This document shows positions 1 through 10,869 of a stretch of DNA of 64,000 bases, piece by piece. Position 1 is the first letter of the stretch; every line of letters begins with the position of its first letter. The notes beneath the pieces were generated by a model. That model was given only the letters and a program-made list of their open reading frames with translations, did not search any database and was not told the DNA's origin. The position numbers and the translations under genes were made by a program. The stretch is from Sabellastarte sp. h YS-2021 (Eukaryota > Annelida > Polychaeta > Sabellida > Sabellidae). The stretch covers positions 37,656,040-37,720,039 of the forward strand of contig OZ024936.1 of NCBI GenBank assembly GCA_964017235.1. The letters run 5' to 3'.

Positions 1-375
1 CATGTCACCAGCTGATTCAGCTTTTCTTTCTTTCTTTCTAACATTTTGCTTCTTTCCTCCTTCATATGCCATATGTCCATTTTGTTGGTTTCTTGTTTTA
101 ATACCAAAATCAGAAGGATCACCAGATGGAGGCAAAGCTGTATCAATGACAGAAAAGCAACCACCCAATTCACCTGGACTGACTCTAGCATTCTTTTGAC
201 CAGCTGATTTATTAGGAGATGTCAAAGTTGTATCTAGGGCAAAATTGTCATCACCCAATTTATCGTCACATACCAATGGACTGGCTTTCATTGTAGGATC
301 AGTAAGTTTACCAGATGACACCATAGCTGTATCACGGACAGAAATGTCATCACCCAGCTTACACTGATCCCCACC
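1..375 (-). CDS. Unassigned open frame with internal repeats, possible host exon
   Basis: Reading the minus strand, a frame with no stop runs for 125 codons from just after a TAG at 376-378 to the window edge. It has no convincing start ATG, so it would be an exon or a truncated gene. The translation contains three imperfect repeats of about 30 residues sharing the core LGDD-x4-DT-x3-S, followed by a Lys-rich stretch near the window edge. Such a repeat structure is unlikely in random non-coding DNA, but I recognise no family. The simple TTTC repeat at about 25-40 encodes part of the Lys-rich end. A decayed repeat is an equally possible reading. Confidence 0.3.
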
Positions 376-529
376 CTATGGCCTATCTCGTTAGCTGAGT
401 GTAGGCCAGCACACTCAGCATCTCCTAGTTTAAATTTTTCCTTGGTGATCTGTTTCTCAGGTTTGGTCTTGGAGACTCAGAAGGCTTGGACTTGTTTGGA
501 CAGTCTTTTTTACTTATCCAGGCCCTATA

Positions 530-2350
530 GAAGCAGGGGTGGTAGGTGGCTTCCTGTGTTTTTAGGAAGCCTTTGTCCAGTTTTTGCCAGTATACAAGTC
601 TTCGCTCTTAGAGGACATTTTTTTCAACCAGACTTTTCAGGGACAAAGTTTGCTGGAGGAAGGTGATTGAAAAAAAAGAAAAAAAGATGAGAATCAGAGT
701 TTTGATAGAAGCTGTTTATGAAATGATTGACAAAAGGGCGATAACACCAGTCAAAGTGTCACATCGCTGGAAGTTTACAGTTTATTTCTTGTGTTAAGCA
801 AGGAAGAAATGGCAGTCAGTGATAGTTAAGGTCAGGTAAACAAGTTTTGCATGTACCTTACTCAATATGAAAACTGTTGCAATATTCGGCATTCGTTTAT
901 AGATAGCGAGTGGATGACGTCACTCAAAATTATGGATGTACACATTCTTCACCGATACACCCAGCTAACAAAAGTATCTTCGCTTCATAGGAGGCGACAG
1001 ATTCTACCAGTTCACTGCCTTACCCTTCAGTATTGCTACAGTTTTTCTCGAGTTCACCATGGTAGCAAAAGAGGTGAAGCTGATGGCTCTCGCAGAAGGC
1101 ATCACTATTCACCAGTATATAGACAGTTGGCTAATGAGAACAAACTCAAAACAGCATGGCAAAGAGAACACCCACTGGTTGGTAGGTTGGTAGGTTGGAT
1201 CACAAATTTCTAAAAATCAGATTTATTTCCAACTCAACTAACCTCAAGGTAGGGCTAGTCTTCCCAACTCAAAAGGAAATCGATTGTCTTCTTGGAAAGA
1301 CAGTTACCATGTTAAAAGCCTCTCACTCATCTCCAGGGAAGCTCATGTCACTTTGAATGCATGGCTTCAATGGAGAAGACTATACCATTGGGTTGTCTGC
1401 ACATGAAGTCACTCCAATGGTATCTGGAAACACTGCAGATATCCTCAGTCTCTGGATATCCCACTTCTTGTGTCTCTGGTTCACAGGGATCATCTTCAGT
1501 GGTGGACCAATCGTTCAATGTTGAAGGAGGACTCGCCACTCCTTCAGAAGGAGCACAGTCTCCTTCCTTTCACAGATGCTTCCCTAAAGGGTTGGGGGTG
1601 CTCACTTGAAGCATCCACAGCCAGTGGTCTATGGAATCAGGAAGAGTCAAGGCTCCACATAACATTCTACAGCTAAAAGCAATGTTGTTAGTTTTTAAAA
1701 ATGATTCAGAAATCAGCTTCTCAATCGAAATCTGTTGATTTCCACAGATAATTCATTAGTGGTTGCCTATATGGATAACTGGGGAGGCATCCACTCTCAG
1801 GTAATATGTACCTTAATCTGAAGAATCATGGTTTGGACGAATGCCAGGATGATTCAGATTCAGAAAAAAGTGTATCCAAGGGGGCTATGAATCCTCAGGT
1901 TTTCTATCAAATTAGCCATTGCTGCTATCAATCAGTGGTTGATGTGTTTGCAACAAAGATGAATCACAAACTTCTTATATAGGTCTCCTGTCAGGCTTGG
2001 GAAACAGGTGCTTGAATATCTCTTGTGAAGGTCTGGACAGACATGTGTTTTGCCCAGGGCCTTGGTCCTGCAGGTGATGCAAAAGATGTATGTGTCTCAT
2101 GTCCCAGACAGTCAGGCTTGGGAAACATGCATTGAATGTCTCTTGGGAGGGTCTGGTCAGGTATGTGTTTTGTCCAGTGGCCCTTATCCCTCAGGTGATT
2201 CAACAGATGACCACCTACAGGTGGAGAATAATCATGATTGCACCAGGGTGGCCAGGGATGTCTTGGTTTTGGGATCTGGTGAAATTTTCCACAAAACTCC
2301 TAAGATTTCCATTGTGGGTGAATCTGCTGACTCAACCATTCAGCAACAGA
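530..2350 (+). pseudogene. Decayed RT / RNase H / methyltransferase-like ORF of copy Z
   Basis: The pieces in order are: a GGRW-containing N-terminal linker (from about 538); a segment equivalent to the first RT block (about 690-900); an RT palm piece containing VAKEVKLMAL, with the catalytic YLDD changed to YIDS (about 1115); an RNase H piece with a retained TDAS active-site block (about 1572) and a following LQLKAM helix; then a VDVFAT-x-MNHKL piece from the methyltransferase-like domain (about 1938). They lie in different frames, so no protein can be made. The order and residues match the D element RT ORF. Confidence 0.7.
1990..2208 (+). repeat. Tandem duplication inside copy Z (offset about 121 bp)
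   Basis: The block starting GTCAGGCTTGGGAAAC at 1990 is repeated at 2111 with moderate divergence over about 95 bp. It lies in the methyltransferase-like part of the fossil ORF and arose after the element was inactivated or at that time. Confidence 0.75.
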
Positions 2351-3285
2351 CTTCACAACAATCTAGCTTACTTGAATCTTCATGTTTGGCATCGGGAGTG
2401 AGTCATGAATATTCAGGAAGATTCCCAGAGGAAGTGATGAAACAATTAAGGAGCCTTAGGAGTACTCCTCAAGGAGAATCTGTGAATCAATTGGTGTATT
2501 TTGGGAAGTGGTGTGAAGAGAGCCATGTATATATCTCAGACCCCACTATTCCAGATGGAGCAAATTTCCTGAACTACTAGTTTAAGGAAAACATCCTAAT
2601 ACCATCCACTATTGCGGGCTATAGAACAGCAATTGCAGATGGTTTGGGGCTTAAAGGGTGAAGAAGTGTCTAAAAATCTTAAGATGAATGAGACGATTAG
2701 CAACTTTTAGTAAGAGACAAACCAATAGCTTTGGGTTTGGTCCTACATGTTCTTATCAAACAACCTTTGAGCTTGTGAGGAAGGTTTTCTTGAAGTTATT
2801 ACCTTTCAAGATTAAGTCTTTGATTTTGGCTTCAGGTAAAGTAGTGACATTCATGTTTGGACCCTTCCCTTAGTTATTGGGAGAATTGGTCACAAGTAAC
2901 TCTGGCTCATTGACTGCCTTTTTTGCCAAGAACCAGTTGGCTTCAGATGGGCCAACTGCAATTACTGCATTTAAGCTGGTGGTCTTAGTCTCTGTGGACT
3001 ACAGATTCATGGTAAAGGAGTGACATTCATACTTGGACATATTCTTCCTTTAGTTATAAGGAGAATTGGTCACAAGTAACCCTGGCCCCATCAATTGCCA
3101 GAACCAGTTGGCTTTGGATGGGCCTACTGCAATTATAGCTATGGTCATGCCAGCTCTTTGGACAACAGTTTGACTCAATATGGGTCTGTCTGTCCTGTTA
3201 GGGGTTTGATATATAGTTGGATGATCAAAAGGTTTGGGATAGAACAAAATCTTTTGGTTTGCTGCCATTAAGAAAGTTTCTTAAA
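2240..3285 (+). pseudogene. Decayed tyrosine recombinase of copy Z
   Basis: Recognisable pieces of the YR frame include VARDVLVLGSG (the shadow stretch upstream of YR, as in the other copies), a YR N-terminal core resembling YFGKWCEES, the STIAGYRTAIADGLG helix (about 2608), an LASGK piece just before the first catalytic Arg, and AKNQLA (about 2928). The first catalytic Arg is not preserved. Several frameshifts and stops are present. The piece around SGK to AKNQLA is duplicated (2835-2906 and 3013-3086). Confidence 0.65.
2835..3086 (+). repeat. Second duplication inside copy Z (offset about 178 bp)
   Basis: The segment from GGTAAAGTAGTGACATTCAT (2835) recurs at 3013 as GGTAAAGGAGTGACATTCAT, and both copies continue to GAGAATTGGTCACAAGTAAC. 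This duplicates part of the recombinase remnant. Confidence 0.75.
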
Positions 3286-3370
3286 AGACTTATCTCTTGG
3301 CAACTTTTTCATCTTGATTGAGTCAAGATTGAGTCACAGAAGCTATTGATGTATGTTTTTGATTTAGTAC

Positions 3371-3534
3371 GTCCTCCTGCCAAATAGGTCACATGACCAC
3401 ATTGTTTACCTCATTATTTTTGTTGGCCATCAACAGTATGGATGTCTCTGGGAATTAGGTGAAGTTATTCTTTTACTTGCAACAAAAATAATAAAGTAAA
3501 CAATGTGTTCATGTGACCTATTTGGCGGGAGGAC
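3371..3534. repeat. Near-perfect inverted repeat, foldback or MITE-like
   Basis: Arms of about 55 bp (3371-3425 and 3480-3534) are inverted copies with only a few mismatches, separated by about 54 bp. Arm 1 contains CAAATAGGTCACATGA and arm 2 contains TCATGTGACCTATTTG. No coding capacity and no clear target-site duplication were seen. It could be a short foldback element or paired ends of a small DNA transposon. Confidence 0.8.
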
Positions 3535-3649
3535 GGACCACTGTAACCCAGTGGCCTGGTTAAGGTTGTGATATAACCTTAAATTCGCATCTCTGCATTG
3601 GCCATTGGGTTGAATGGCTCCAAGTATTTCTAATAAAAAATTAAATTAC

Positions 3650-4090
3650 TTTTTCCAAATTTGCTTCGATCTCATTAACTGTGCGAGATAGAGCGATTTT
3701 GTCGAAATTTTCGACCCACAGGGTATTTCAGCAAACTACTCTGTAATTTTCCAAAAATTTTCATCCGCTTAAAAATGACAGCCATTTTGAATTTTCGCAT
3801 TTTCGCCAAAAATGCAAAAAACAGAAATTTGCTTCTATCTCCTTTACCGTGCGAGATAGAGCGATTTCGTCAAAATTTTCACGCCACAGGGTATCTCGGC
3901 AAACTGCTCTGTGTAATTTTTCCAAAAATTTTCATCCCCTTAAAAATGACGGCCATTTTGAATTTTCGCATTTTTGCCAAAAATGCAAAGACACAAATTT
4001 GCTTCTATCTCCTTAACCGTGCGAGATAGAGCGATTTCATCGAAATTTTCGATCCACAGGGTATCTCAGAAATCTACTCTTGCCAGTTTT
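3650..4090 (+). repeat. S1 tandem array (about 170-bp monomer), 3 copies
   Basis: The motif GCGAGATAGAGCGATTTC occurs at 3683, 3851 and 4021, giving periods of 168 and 170 bp. Each monomer also has a 'CACAGGGTAT' block and a 'GCCATTTTGAATTTT' block. The same family recurs near 42755, 49460-50180 and 51590-51990. Confidence 0.85.
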
Positions 4091-4199
4091 GTCTAAGTTT
4101 TAGAGCAAAACTCATGCTACCCTTTGGGTGGACATTACGCATGCCAATGAGTCCTATTTCTAGTTATGTATGTATTACCATTTAAGGTAATTGAGTTAT

Positions 4200-5215
4200 T
4201 GATTTTTATGCCAGCTAATTTGTCAGTCTGCCTACATTATGTCACCACTCTGGGGCATTGACTTATGCGTACACATCTCTGTTAATAACTTCTCCAAAAC
4301 TACAAGGCCCAGAGGCATGCTGTTTTTTTAAAGATACCTTATTTATCGAGGATGAAAAATTGTTCAAGGGATGCAGATCCGTTTGTTTGTCTTTTTGCTA
4401 GAGCCATTACAAGTGAGGTACCCCCACCCAAAATGTGAAAATTACAACATTTTATCACAATTTTCTCATTGACCATTTAACGGATTTCTCTCTTATCTTG
4501 CATATATATACTAGGGCACAGGTGGATTCTCTTGTGTGTCAGGCCTGGATCTTTCTTAATTATTCTTTTATGAAGTTTTTTTTTAATAATTTTTAATGCA
4601 TTAAAATTCATGAAATCATGCACTAAATCACTTATAACTCCAAAACTATTGCATTTAGAGCATTTTGTTCAATGTGTTTTTAACCTTTTTTGGTTACCGT
4701 CTGTAGTAACTAGTAGTAACTACTATTTCTTCTGAAATAGACTTTGAAATCTGACAGTAGTCTTGAATTTTTGTGGAAATGGAAAATGTCATCTTGAGAA
4801 TCATAAAACATAGTGATTTTGGCAAATTTTACATCTGCTGGTTAGTAAGGTTGCTTCAAAGTTCAGTTAATCATATTGAAAAGGTTTTTTATCTCCCTTA
4901 TTATTGCTTCTTGAGCTTTGAACCTAGTTTTATGGTCACACTAACTCCATTTTTGCTTAATACCCAGCAGGAGATAAACATGGCAACAGTGGTCTTGATT
5001 GCAATTGTTTTCACAACACTATAATCCATATTGCATTCATCAAATTCTAAAATATGTGTTTTGTGTAATTTTGTGTAAATATGCTATTCAGCTGATTTGG
5101 GGGTCTGCTATAATATAGTGAAATTGCAAACCTGTAGCTCATTGCATAGCTGATTCAATAGCTACTTTCAGGCGCTCACTGTTGAGTAAATCATTTGTAG
5201 CCTGGCAATTATAGC
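4200..5215 (+). mobile_element. 5' part of composite S3-bearing element (copy 1), cut by DIRS copy A
   Basis: It starts TGATTTTTATG, as does the full-size copy at 28305. A head of about 400 bp follows, shared with copies at 22755 and 28305 (blocks such as 'CTCCAAAACTACAAGGCC' and 'GGTACCCCCACC'). Degenerate 155-bp S3 satellite follows from about 4600. The S3 sequence stops at 5215, where the left end of DIRS copy A begins, so A probably inserted into this satellite. Confidence 0.55.
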
Positions 5216-5400
5216 TTTTATTGTGCTACAATAGCTTACCATGTGGGACTGAATGCTGTTCTTGGATGGCCGCAGGCATCCGCCCAATGTCTAAAAAAAA
5301 TAGACATTTATAGTTGGTCGTAGCCTCAGGTTGCCTTCTCGTGGTACTCTACAAGATCTCTTCCTACTTTCTCGTTGGCCACATGTTTTGGTAGCTTCTG
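5216..5400 (+). repeat. Left terminal repeat of DIRS copy A
   Basis: The block contains GCTTACCATGTGGGACT and CTACTTTCTCGTTGGCCAC, as in the left terminal repeats of B (15412) and C (53492). The part between them has diverged and there is no partner right repeat. Confidence 0.75.
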
Positions 5401-5497
5401 TTATAAACAGTCATATTTTCTTCAATTTCTCAGCACATACGTATTGTTGGAGTTTGATTTTTAGTCATTTTGTTTTAAATACCTTATAGATGATTCT

Positions 5498-7623
5498 GTG
5501 AAAGTTATGTTTCGACAGGATAAGTATTTTTTCTTCGATCGTTTTCCTCAGGCAGGGGGAAACCGAACTTCAGAGGCTCCAGGGTTCGTTTTCGATCCCA
5601 CTCTAGGGGACGAGGGCGTGGAAACCCCTCCCACCAATGACTTCTTAAAAGCCTCCCTCAGTCCACCAGTAGGTCGCCTCCATTCTTTCAGAAGAGACTG
5701 ACAAACAAACAAATGTTCATTCAACGTGTTAAACATTATCACCAATGGCTACATTCTGCCATTCATTTCAAAACCAAGTCCGGTCAGATTCCCTCTGATT
5801 CAGTCAGAAATACAAGGCCCTTCAAAAAGATCAAGCTCTGGCCACTTGTATCCAGTCTCTTTTGTCAGAGAGTGCAATAGAAAGGGTGGAAAATGTAAAA
5901 TCTCTCGGGATTTACAGTCACCTGTTTCTAGTCCCCAAGCCTGACCAAAGGTGGAGGCCAGTAATAGACTTAAGCAGGCTCAAGACTTTTCTACATGTAG
6001 AAAAGTTCAAAATGGAAACTCCAGAGTTCATCAGGACCTCCCTGATTCCAGGGGAATGGATATCGTCGATAGACCTGTCGGAAGCTTACCTGCACATCCC
6101 CATCCACCCAAACTTAAGGAAATACCTAAGGTTTTGCCACAGGTCACAGGTGTTCCAGTTCACCTCCCTCCCTTTCGGACTAGCCACAGCCCCCCAGGTC
6201 TTTACAATGATTGTAAAGGCAGTGAAGCTAATGGCCCTCTCGAGGGGACTCAGACTTCACCAATACCTGGACGACTGGCTGATCAGGTCCCATTCTCAGG
6301 AAGAAGCCCAAGTGAACACGCAGGCAGTGGTAGACCTAACCCAGTCCTTGGGGTGGATAATAAATCAGGAAAAATCCGAACTAAAGCCAAATCAGGTGTT
6401 TTCGTTCGTGGGCTACGAATACCATCTAGATTCAGCCCTTGCAAAACCCACTCAAGAGAGATGGCTCAAACTTCAGGATTTGATCCTACGACTCAAGTCA
6501 AAAACATGTTTTGACTGCAAGATGTTTGATGTCGCTAATTGGGTTGCACTGGAGATATCGTCAGTTGCTGGACAGCCTCCTTCCTTGGACAGAAGCCATT
6601 TCTGCACACCTAGATTGGTGGCAAAATCCCTCAAACGTGATGAGAGGTGTAGATATTCATCCTAAAGACCACAGCATCCAACTCTTTACAGACACCTCAA
6701 ATGAAGGTTGGGGCGCTCACTTAGAACAAACCTCTACAAAGGGTCTGTGGTCAGACAAGGAAAAAAGGCTACACATAAATGTTCTAGAGTTGAAGGTGGT
6801 CTCACTGGTCCTTCAAAGCTTCAAGGATCAGTGTCAGAACCAAACAGTGTTGGTTACAATGGACAACTCAACAGTGGTAGCCTACATAAACAAACAAGGA
6901 GGAACTCATCTCAGCAGAGATGTGCACTCTCCTGTGGAAGATCATGACATGGTGCCATCACTACAGATGACATTGAAAGCCAGACACATTCCAGGGTGTC
7001 TGAATGTGATGGCCGACCTTCTATCCAGGTTGAACCAAGTTCAGTCAACAGAATGGTCACTGCACCCGCAGGTGTTCCATCAGATCTGCCAAAAGTGGTT
7101 CACTCCTCGTATAGATCTATTTGTCACTCATCAGAACCACAAACTTCCACTGTACGTGTCTCCAGTCCCAGATCCAAATGTTTGGGACATAGATGCTCTG
7201 AACATAAACTGGATGGGTCTCACTGCCTATGCTTACCCTCCGACAGCTCTCCTTCACAGGGTGATCCAAAAAATCAGGTAATGCCATTGCCTGATCATCG
7301 TAATAGCTCCAGGCTGGCCAGGGATGCCCTGGTTTTGGGACCTAGTGCAGCTCTCAACAGAGATCCCACTTCAACTTCCAGTGTCAACAACTCTTCTCAA
7401 ACAGTCCCACAAGTATTTGTTCCACTGCAATCCACAACATCTCAACCTCCACACCTGGTGTCTAGGAGTGGACAGTTCCAAGAACAAGGCTTCTCTGTGG
7501 AGGTGGCAGGGAGAATTGCTGCCCCTCAGAGGTCATCAACAAGGACCATCTACAAGTCAAAGTGGTCCCTATTTGAGAAATGGTGCAGATAAAACTCGGT
7601 GGATTTCTCCACTCCCTCTGTGA
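5498..7623 (+). pseudogene. RT / RNase H / methyltransferase-like ORF of copy A, broken
   Basis: Fragments match the B and C ORF end to end. A Trp-to-stop TGA lies at 5699-5701, a frameshift at about 5812, and RT proper (5862-6500) retains the first catalytic Asp in SSIDLSEAY and an intact YLDD box. Next come a one-base insertion near 6502, a deletion of about 70 bp near 6547, and an RNase H piece with TDTS and MDN blocks but a locally shifted frame at about 6907-6965. The methyltransferase-like domain (DLFVTHQNHKL) is cut by TAA at 7279-7281, where B and C have CAA. The frame then continues open to 7623. No functional protein is possible. Confidence 0.88.
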
Positions 7624-8601
7624 AACAAGTCTCAGACTTTTTCATGTATCTGTACCAAGATCTAAACAGGAGCCCCTCGACCATTGATGGTTCCAGGACG
7701 GCCATTGTTGACACTTTGGGCCCAGTGGTGCACTATATTTCACAAAGCTCAGACCTTCACAGGTTACTCTCCAGTTTTCACAGGGATCGTCCCAAAAGTT
7801 CCAGGAATCTTCCAAAATGGAACCTTTCTGTTGTACTCAATGAGCTCACTAAAGGACCCTTTGAGCCTATGAAAGACACAGACCTCAAACATCTTACTCT
7901 TAAAACTGCTTTCTTGCTAGCTTTGGCCTCCGGCAAGTGCCGGAGCGAAATCCATGCCTGGTTTGCAAACAAAGTATCTAATCTAGGCCAGTGGGAAAAG
8001 GTTGCCTTGTTCCCTTCTTCTGACTTTATAGCCAAAAACCAACTAGCAAGAGAAGGTTCTCAAAGTGTGTCTCCGGTGACTGTACCTGCTTTGACTACCA
8101 GATAGGCAATTCAAAGAGGACAGGACCTTGTGTCCGGTACGGGCCCCGAGGTACTATTTGGATCGAACCAAAGACCTGAGAGGGTCTCGGTCCCTCCTTT
8201 TCATCTCCTTCAGGAAAGGACACACCTCAGACATCAGACCCGCTACTCTTTCTTCTTGGTTGAAACAAACCATTCTACTTTGTTATAAACAAGCAGACCA
8301 ACAAGCCTTGGACCTGGTCCAAGTTAAAGCGCATGACATTAGGGCCTTTGCGGCCTCTAAGGCCTTTTACGGTGGGGTATCGGTGGACCAAATCATGCAA
8401 GCCTGTCACTGGAAAGCTCACAACACATTTACAAATTTTTACCTAAAAGACCTTACTTGGTCAGACGACAACAATATGTATCTGGGCCCAGTAGTGGCAG
8501 CACAACAAGTCCTAGACCCTTCCCCTCAGACCAGTTATCCTGGGAAAGAAAAGAAGGGGGAGGGGGGCACATCCGCTACAACCAAATCTTCAGGAGTCTA
8601 A
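7460..8601 (+). pseudogene. Tyrosine recombinase of copy A, inactivated
   Basis: The YR frame has a TAA at 7591-7593 (GAG in B and C) and a five-base deletion near 8102 that shifts the frame. The first catalytic Arg, in the block SGK-R-RSEIHA, is changed to Cys (CGC to TGC), a typical CpG deamination change. The HDIR block and the final HW-x-AHNTFTNFY block with the nucleophile Tyr are still present downstream. Three independent lesions, including loss of an essential residue, make it dead as a recombinase. Confidence 0.88.
8542..8567 (+). other. Polypurine/G-rich tract in copy A
   Basis: An uninterrupted purine run (A/G-rich, then mostly G) lies in the last codons of the YR frame. The corresponding position in B, C and D carries the same kind of tract. 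Confidence 0.7.
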
Positions 8602-9034
8602 TCCCAGGGTCTAGGTATAGGTTTACCTCTCAGGATGTTACGGGTAAGGTCTTTTTGTTTTATCAGTATATATAGTGTATTATGTATTAAGGACTTATCA
8701 AGGTTGTCATTAATCTCATGTTAGGTGGCAAAAAATCATGAGTATTCCAAGCTTAGGGCTGGTTTCTATCATGGATTGGCCTTACTCTTCGTAAGTTAGC
8801 ACGGCTGGACTTCTCTCCTACAATCAAAACATCGAGACAGTTTTTTAGCACTGTCACTCATTTAATTCAGGTTTTTGGCTCTTTACAGGCCCGGTCTTCA
8901 GGATTGGGGCACTGTAAACGGGACTCAGACTGGTATTTCTAAACATTCATTCTAATCTATTATTTCAAAATCTAAGAAAAATTGACATATCTTCGAGTCT
9001 CAGCTGTAATCCCTCCACCGAGCAGTTGGATTCA

Positions 9035-9137
9035 GCATTCAGTCCCACATGGTAAGCTGTTGTAGCGCAATAAAATTGAAAATTTTGATTACTTAAATGT
9101 AGCTTTTATAAGCTACAAGCTTACCATGTCGGACTGA
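9035..9137. repeat. ICR of DIRS copy A
   Basis: The first half (9035-9075) is the reverse complement of the left outer end. The second half (9076-9137) matches the reverse complement of the right outer end as seen in B and C. The join at AATAAAA/TTGAAAA is the same as in B and C. Confidence 0.8.
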
Positions 9138-9526
9138 AGGCATAAAAAATATAACCTAGATCCAATGTACAGGATATGACAAATGGACACAGGCAGACAG
9201 AGAGGCAAACACATGAAGTTATTGTTTACCAAGTTTTTATTAGATGTCAGCACTAAGCAGGAAATTCAATTGAATATCTTTTGGGTAACCTACTATTAAA
9301 CTGCTAGTCTTATGCCCATATAAGTTAATGCACTGTGCAACATGGTTCCTGTTTTGTCTGCCTCCTCTGTTCACGGAGGAAAGAAGGAACTACTTACATT
9401 TGTCAGCTTTTTTGTGGGATAGCAAACAAGCCAGATCATTGTCTAATCTTGTGGAGTGAAAGGTCACTTAACCCTACAGATCTTCTTCAGGACTGTTTAT
9501 TTCCACAACCTAAAACCAGAGAATAA
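9138..9526. other. Unassigned non-coding stretch
   Basis: Mixed-composition sequence after the truncated DIRS copy A. It holds one short frame (9335-9526) with no recognisable domain. I see no repeat family or RNA gene here. Confidence 0.3.
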
Positions 9527-10720
9527 GTGTTGCAATGGTAATAGTTGTCAGTACTGCCGAAAATCTAATCAGCTCCAATCTGTGCAGGGGTATGGAATGC
9601 ATAGAACATAGAAAGCATAAAAATATTTGTTAAGTCCAAGAAACAGAATGAAAGTGATGCCGTGGCAACACTTGTTGCAAGTTGTTGCCGAAAACTAATC
9701 AGCTCTAATCTGTGCAGGGGTATGGAATGCAAAGAACCCATCAAATTATTTCTAAGTTCAAGGAACAAAAAAGGAAGTGTTGCCATGGCAACAAGTAGGT
9801 AGTGTCGAAAAACTAGTCAGCTCCAATCTGTACTGGGGCTTGGAATGCAAAGAAGAAACCACAAAAATATTTATATATAGGTAGGAGAAACAGAAAAAGT
9901 GACAATAATTGTTGCCAGGTATTTCCAAAAAAACTAAGCAGTTCCAATCTGTGTAGGAGTATGGAATGCAAAGAACCCACAAAAATATTTATATATGAGT
10001 GCAAGACACAGAAGAAAAGTGTTGCCATGGCAACAATTGTTGCCAGGTATTGCCGAAAAACTAAACAGCTCCAATCGGTGCAGGGTTATGGAAGGCAAAG
10101 AACCCAATGCATAAAATTACTTATAAGTCCAAGAAACAGAAGAAAAGTGTTGCCATGGCAACACTTATTGCCAGGTATTGTCGAATAACTAGTCAGCTCC
10201 AATCCGTGCAGGGGTTTGGAATGCAAAGAACCCACAAAAATGTTTATATTAGGTCCAAGAAAAATATAAAGTGTTGCCATGGGGTTTGGAATGCAAAGAA
10301 CCCACAAAAGAACCCACGAAAATATGAGAAAGTATTGCCAAGTACCCACAAAATCACAATTTGAAAAACAATACAGAAAAAGTATTGCCATGGCAACAGC
10401 TGTTACCAAAAACTTGCAAAAAAGCATCATAACTACTCTTGTAGTTCCCCTTGCAAGAAATATATCCTGAAAATACTGGTTAATATCTTTGCATGGGTTT
10501 TATTTATAAAGATCTCACCAATTTAAAAGTGAAAAACAACAACAGGAAAAGTGTTGCCATGGCAACAGCTGTTGGCAAATGTTGCCTAAAACCAAATCAC
10601 ATGTTCCTCTTGTAATGAACATACTTTGAAAGTTTTGAATAATGTTAAATGCCCACAAAATAAAAGACCAACAAACAGAAAAAGTGTTGCCATGAAAACA
10701 CTTATTGCAGAAATTGCCAA
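9527..10720 (+). repeat. Tandem array with X-box-like palindromes (about 125-bp monomers)
   Basis: Diverged monomers of about 120-135 bp share a block near 'GGAATGCAAAGAACCCA' and the palindrome GTTGCCATGGCAAC. Exact copies of the 14-mer occur at 9779-9792, 10021-10034, 10149-10162 and 10553-10566. Near-exact copies occur at about 9657, 10273, 10384 and 10685. The 14-mer fits the consensus X-box bound by RFX transcription factors. Whether it is bound here is unknown. Confidence 0.8.
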
Positions 10721-10869
10721 GAAAACAATCACATACAAGTTCTCATGCCATTAAACCTCCACAGTTATATATACATGCAAAATTTTAATGAAATTTCTCA
10801 CGTTATCTTCAGTATACTCTATACTATACTATATACTAAATAAAAAACTGAAACTCAACATAATTAAGT

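Larger units (their letters stand above)
500..3290 (+). mobile_element. Fossil DIRS-like retrotransposon (copy Z)
   Basis: Short broken reading frames, in the right order, match the RT, RNase H, methyltransferase-like and tyrosine recombinase regions of the better preserved elements in this window, especially D. No terminal repeats or ICR can be found, and no gag is visible. The sequence carries many stops, frameshifts and two internal duplications, so it is clearly the oldest of the DIRS copies here. Boundaries are approximate because they rest only on protein-level resemblance. Confidence 0.75.
5216..9137 (+). mobile_element. DIRS-like retrotransposon copy A (gag-less, right end lost)
   Basis: The left end begins TTTTATTGTGCTACAATAGC and resembles the left ends of B and C. 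It is followed by a 5' leader, a deletion that removes nearly all of gag, broken RT and YR frames, a 3' untranslated region and an ICR at 9035-9137. The sequence then departs from the family, so the right terminal repeat is missing. Coding regions carry multiple stops and frameshifts, several of them C-to-T or G-to-A changes relative to B and C. Confidence 0.88.

Noticed and set aside
3775-4029. 84-codon frame in the S1 array
   Set aside because: It is a by-product of a tandem monomer; the translation repeats itself with the 170-bp period.
5498-5560. Gag-less copy A as a reverse-transcribed spliced RNA
   Set aside because: The corresponding segment in B and C does not begin with GT and end with AG at the breakpoints; short sequence identity at the break fits a deletion better.
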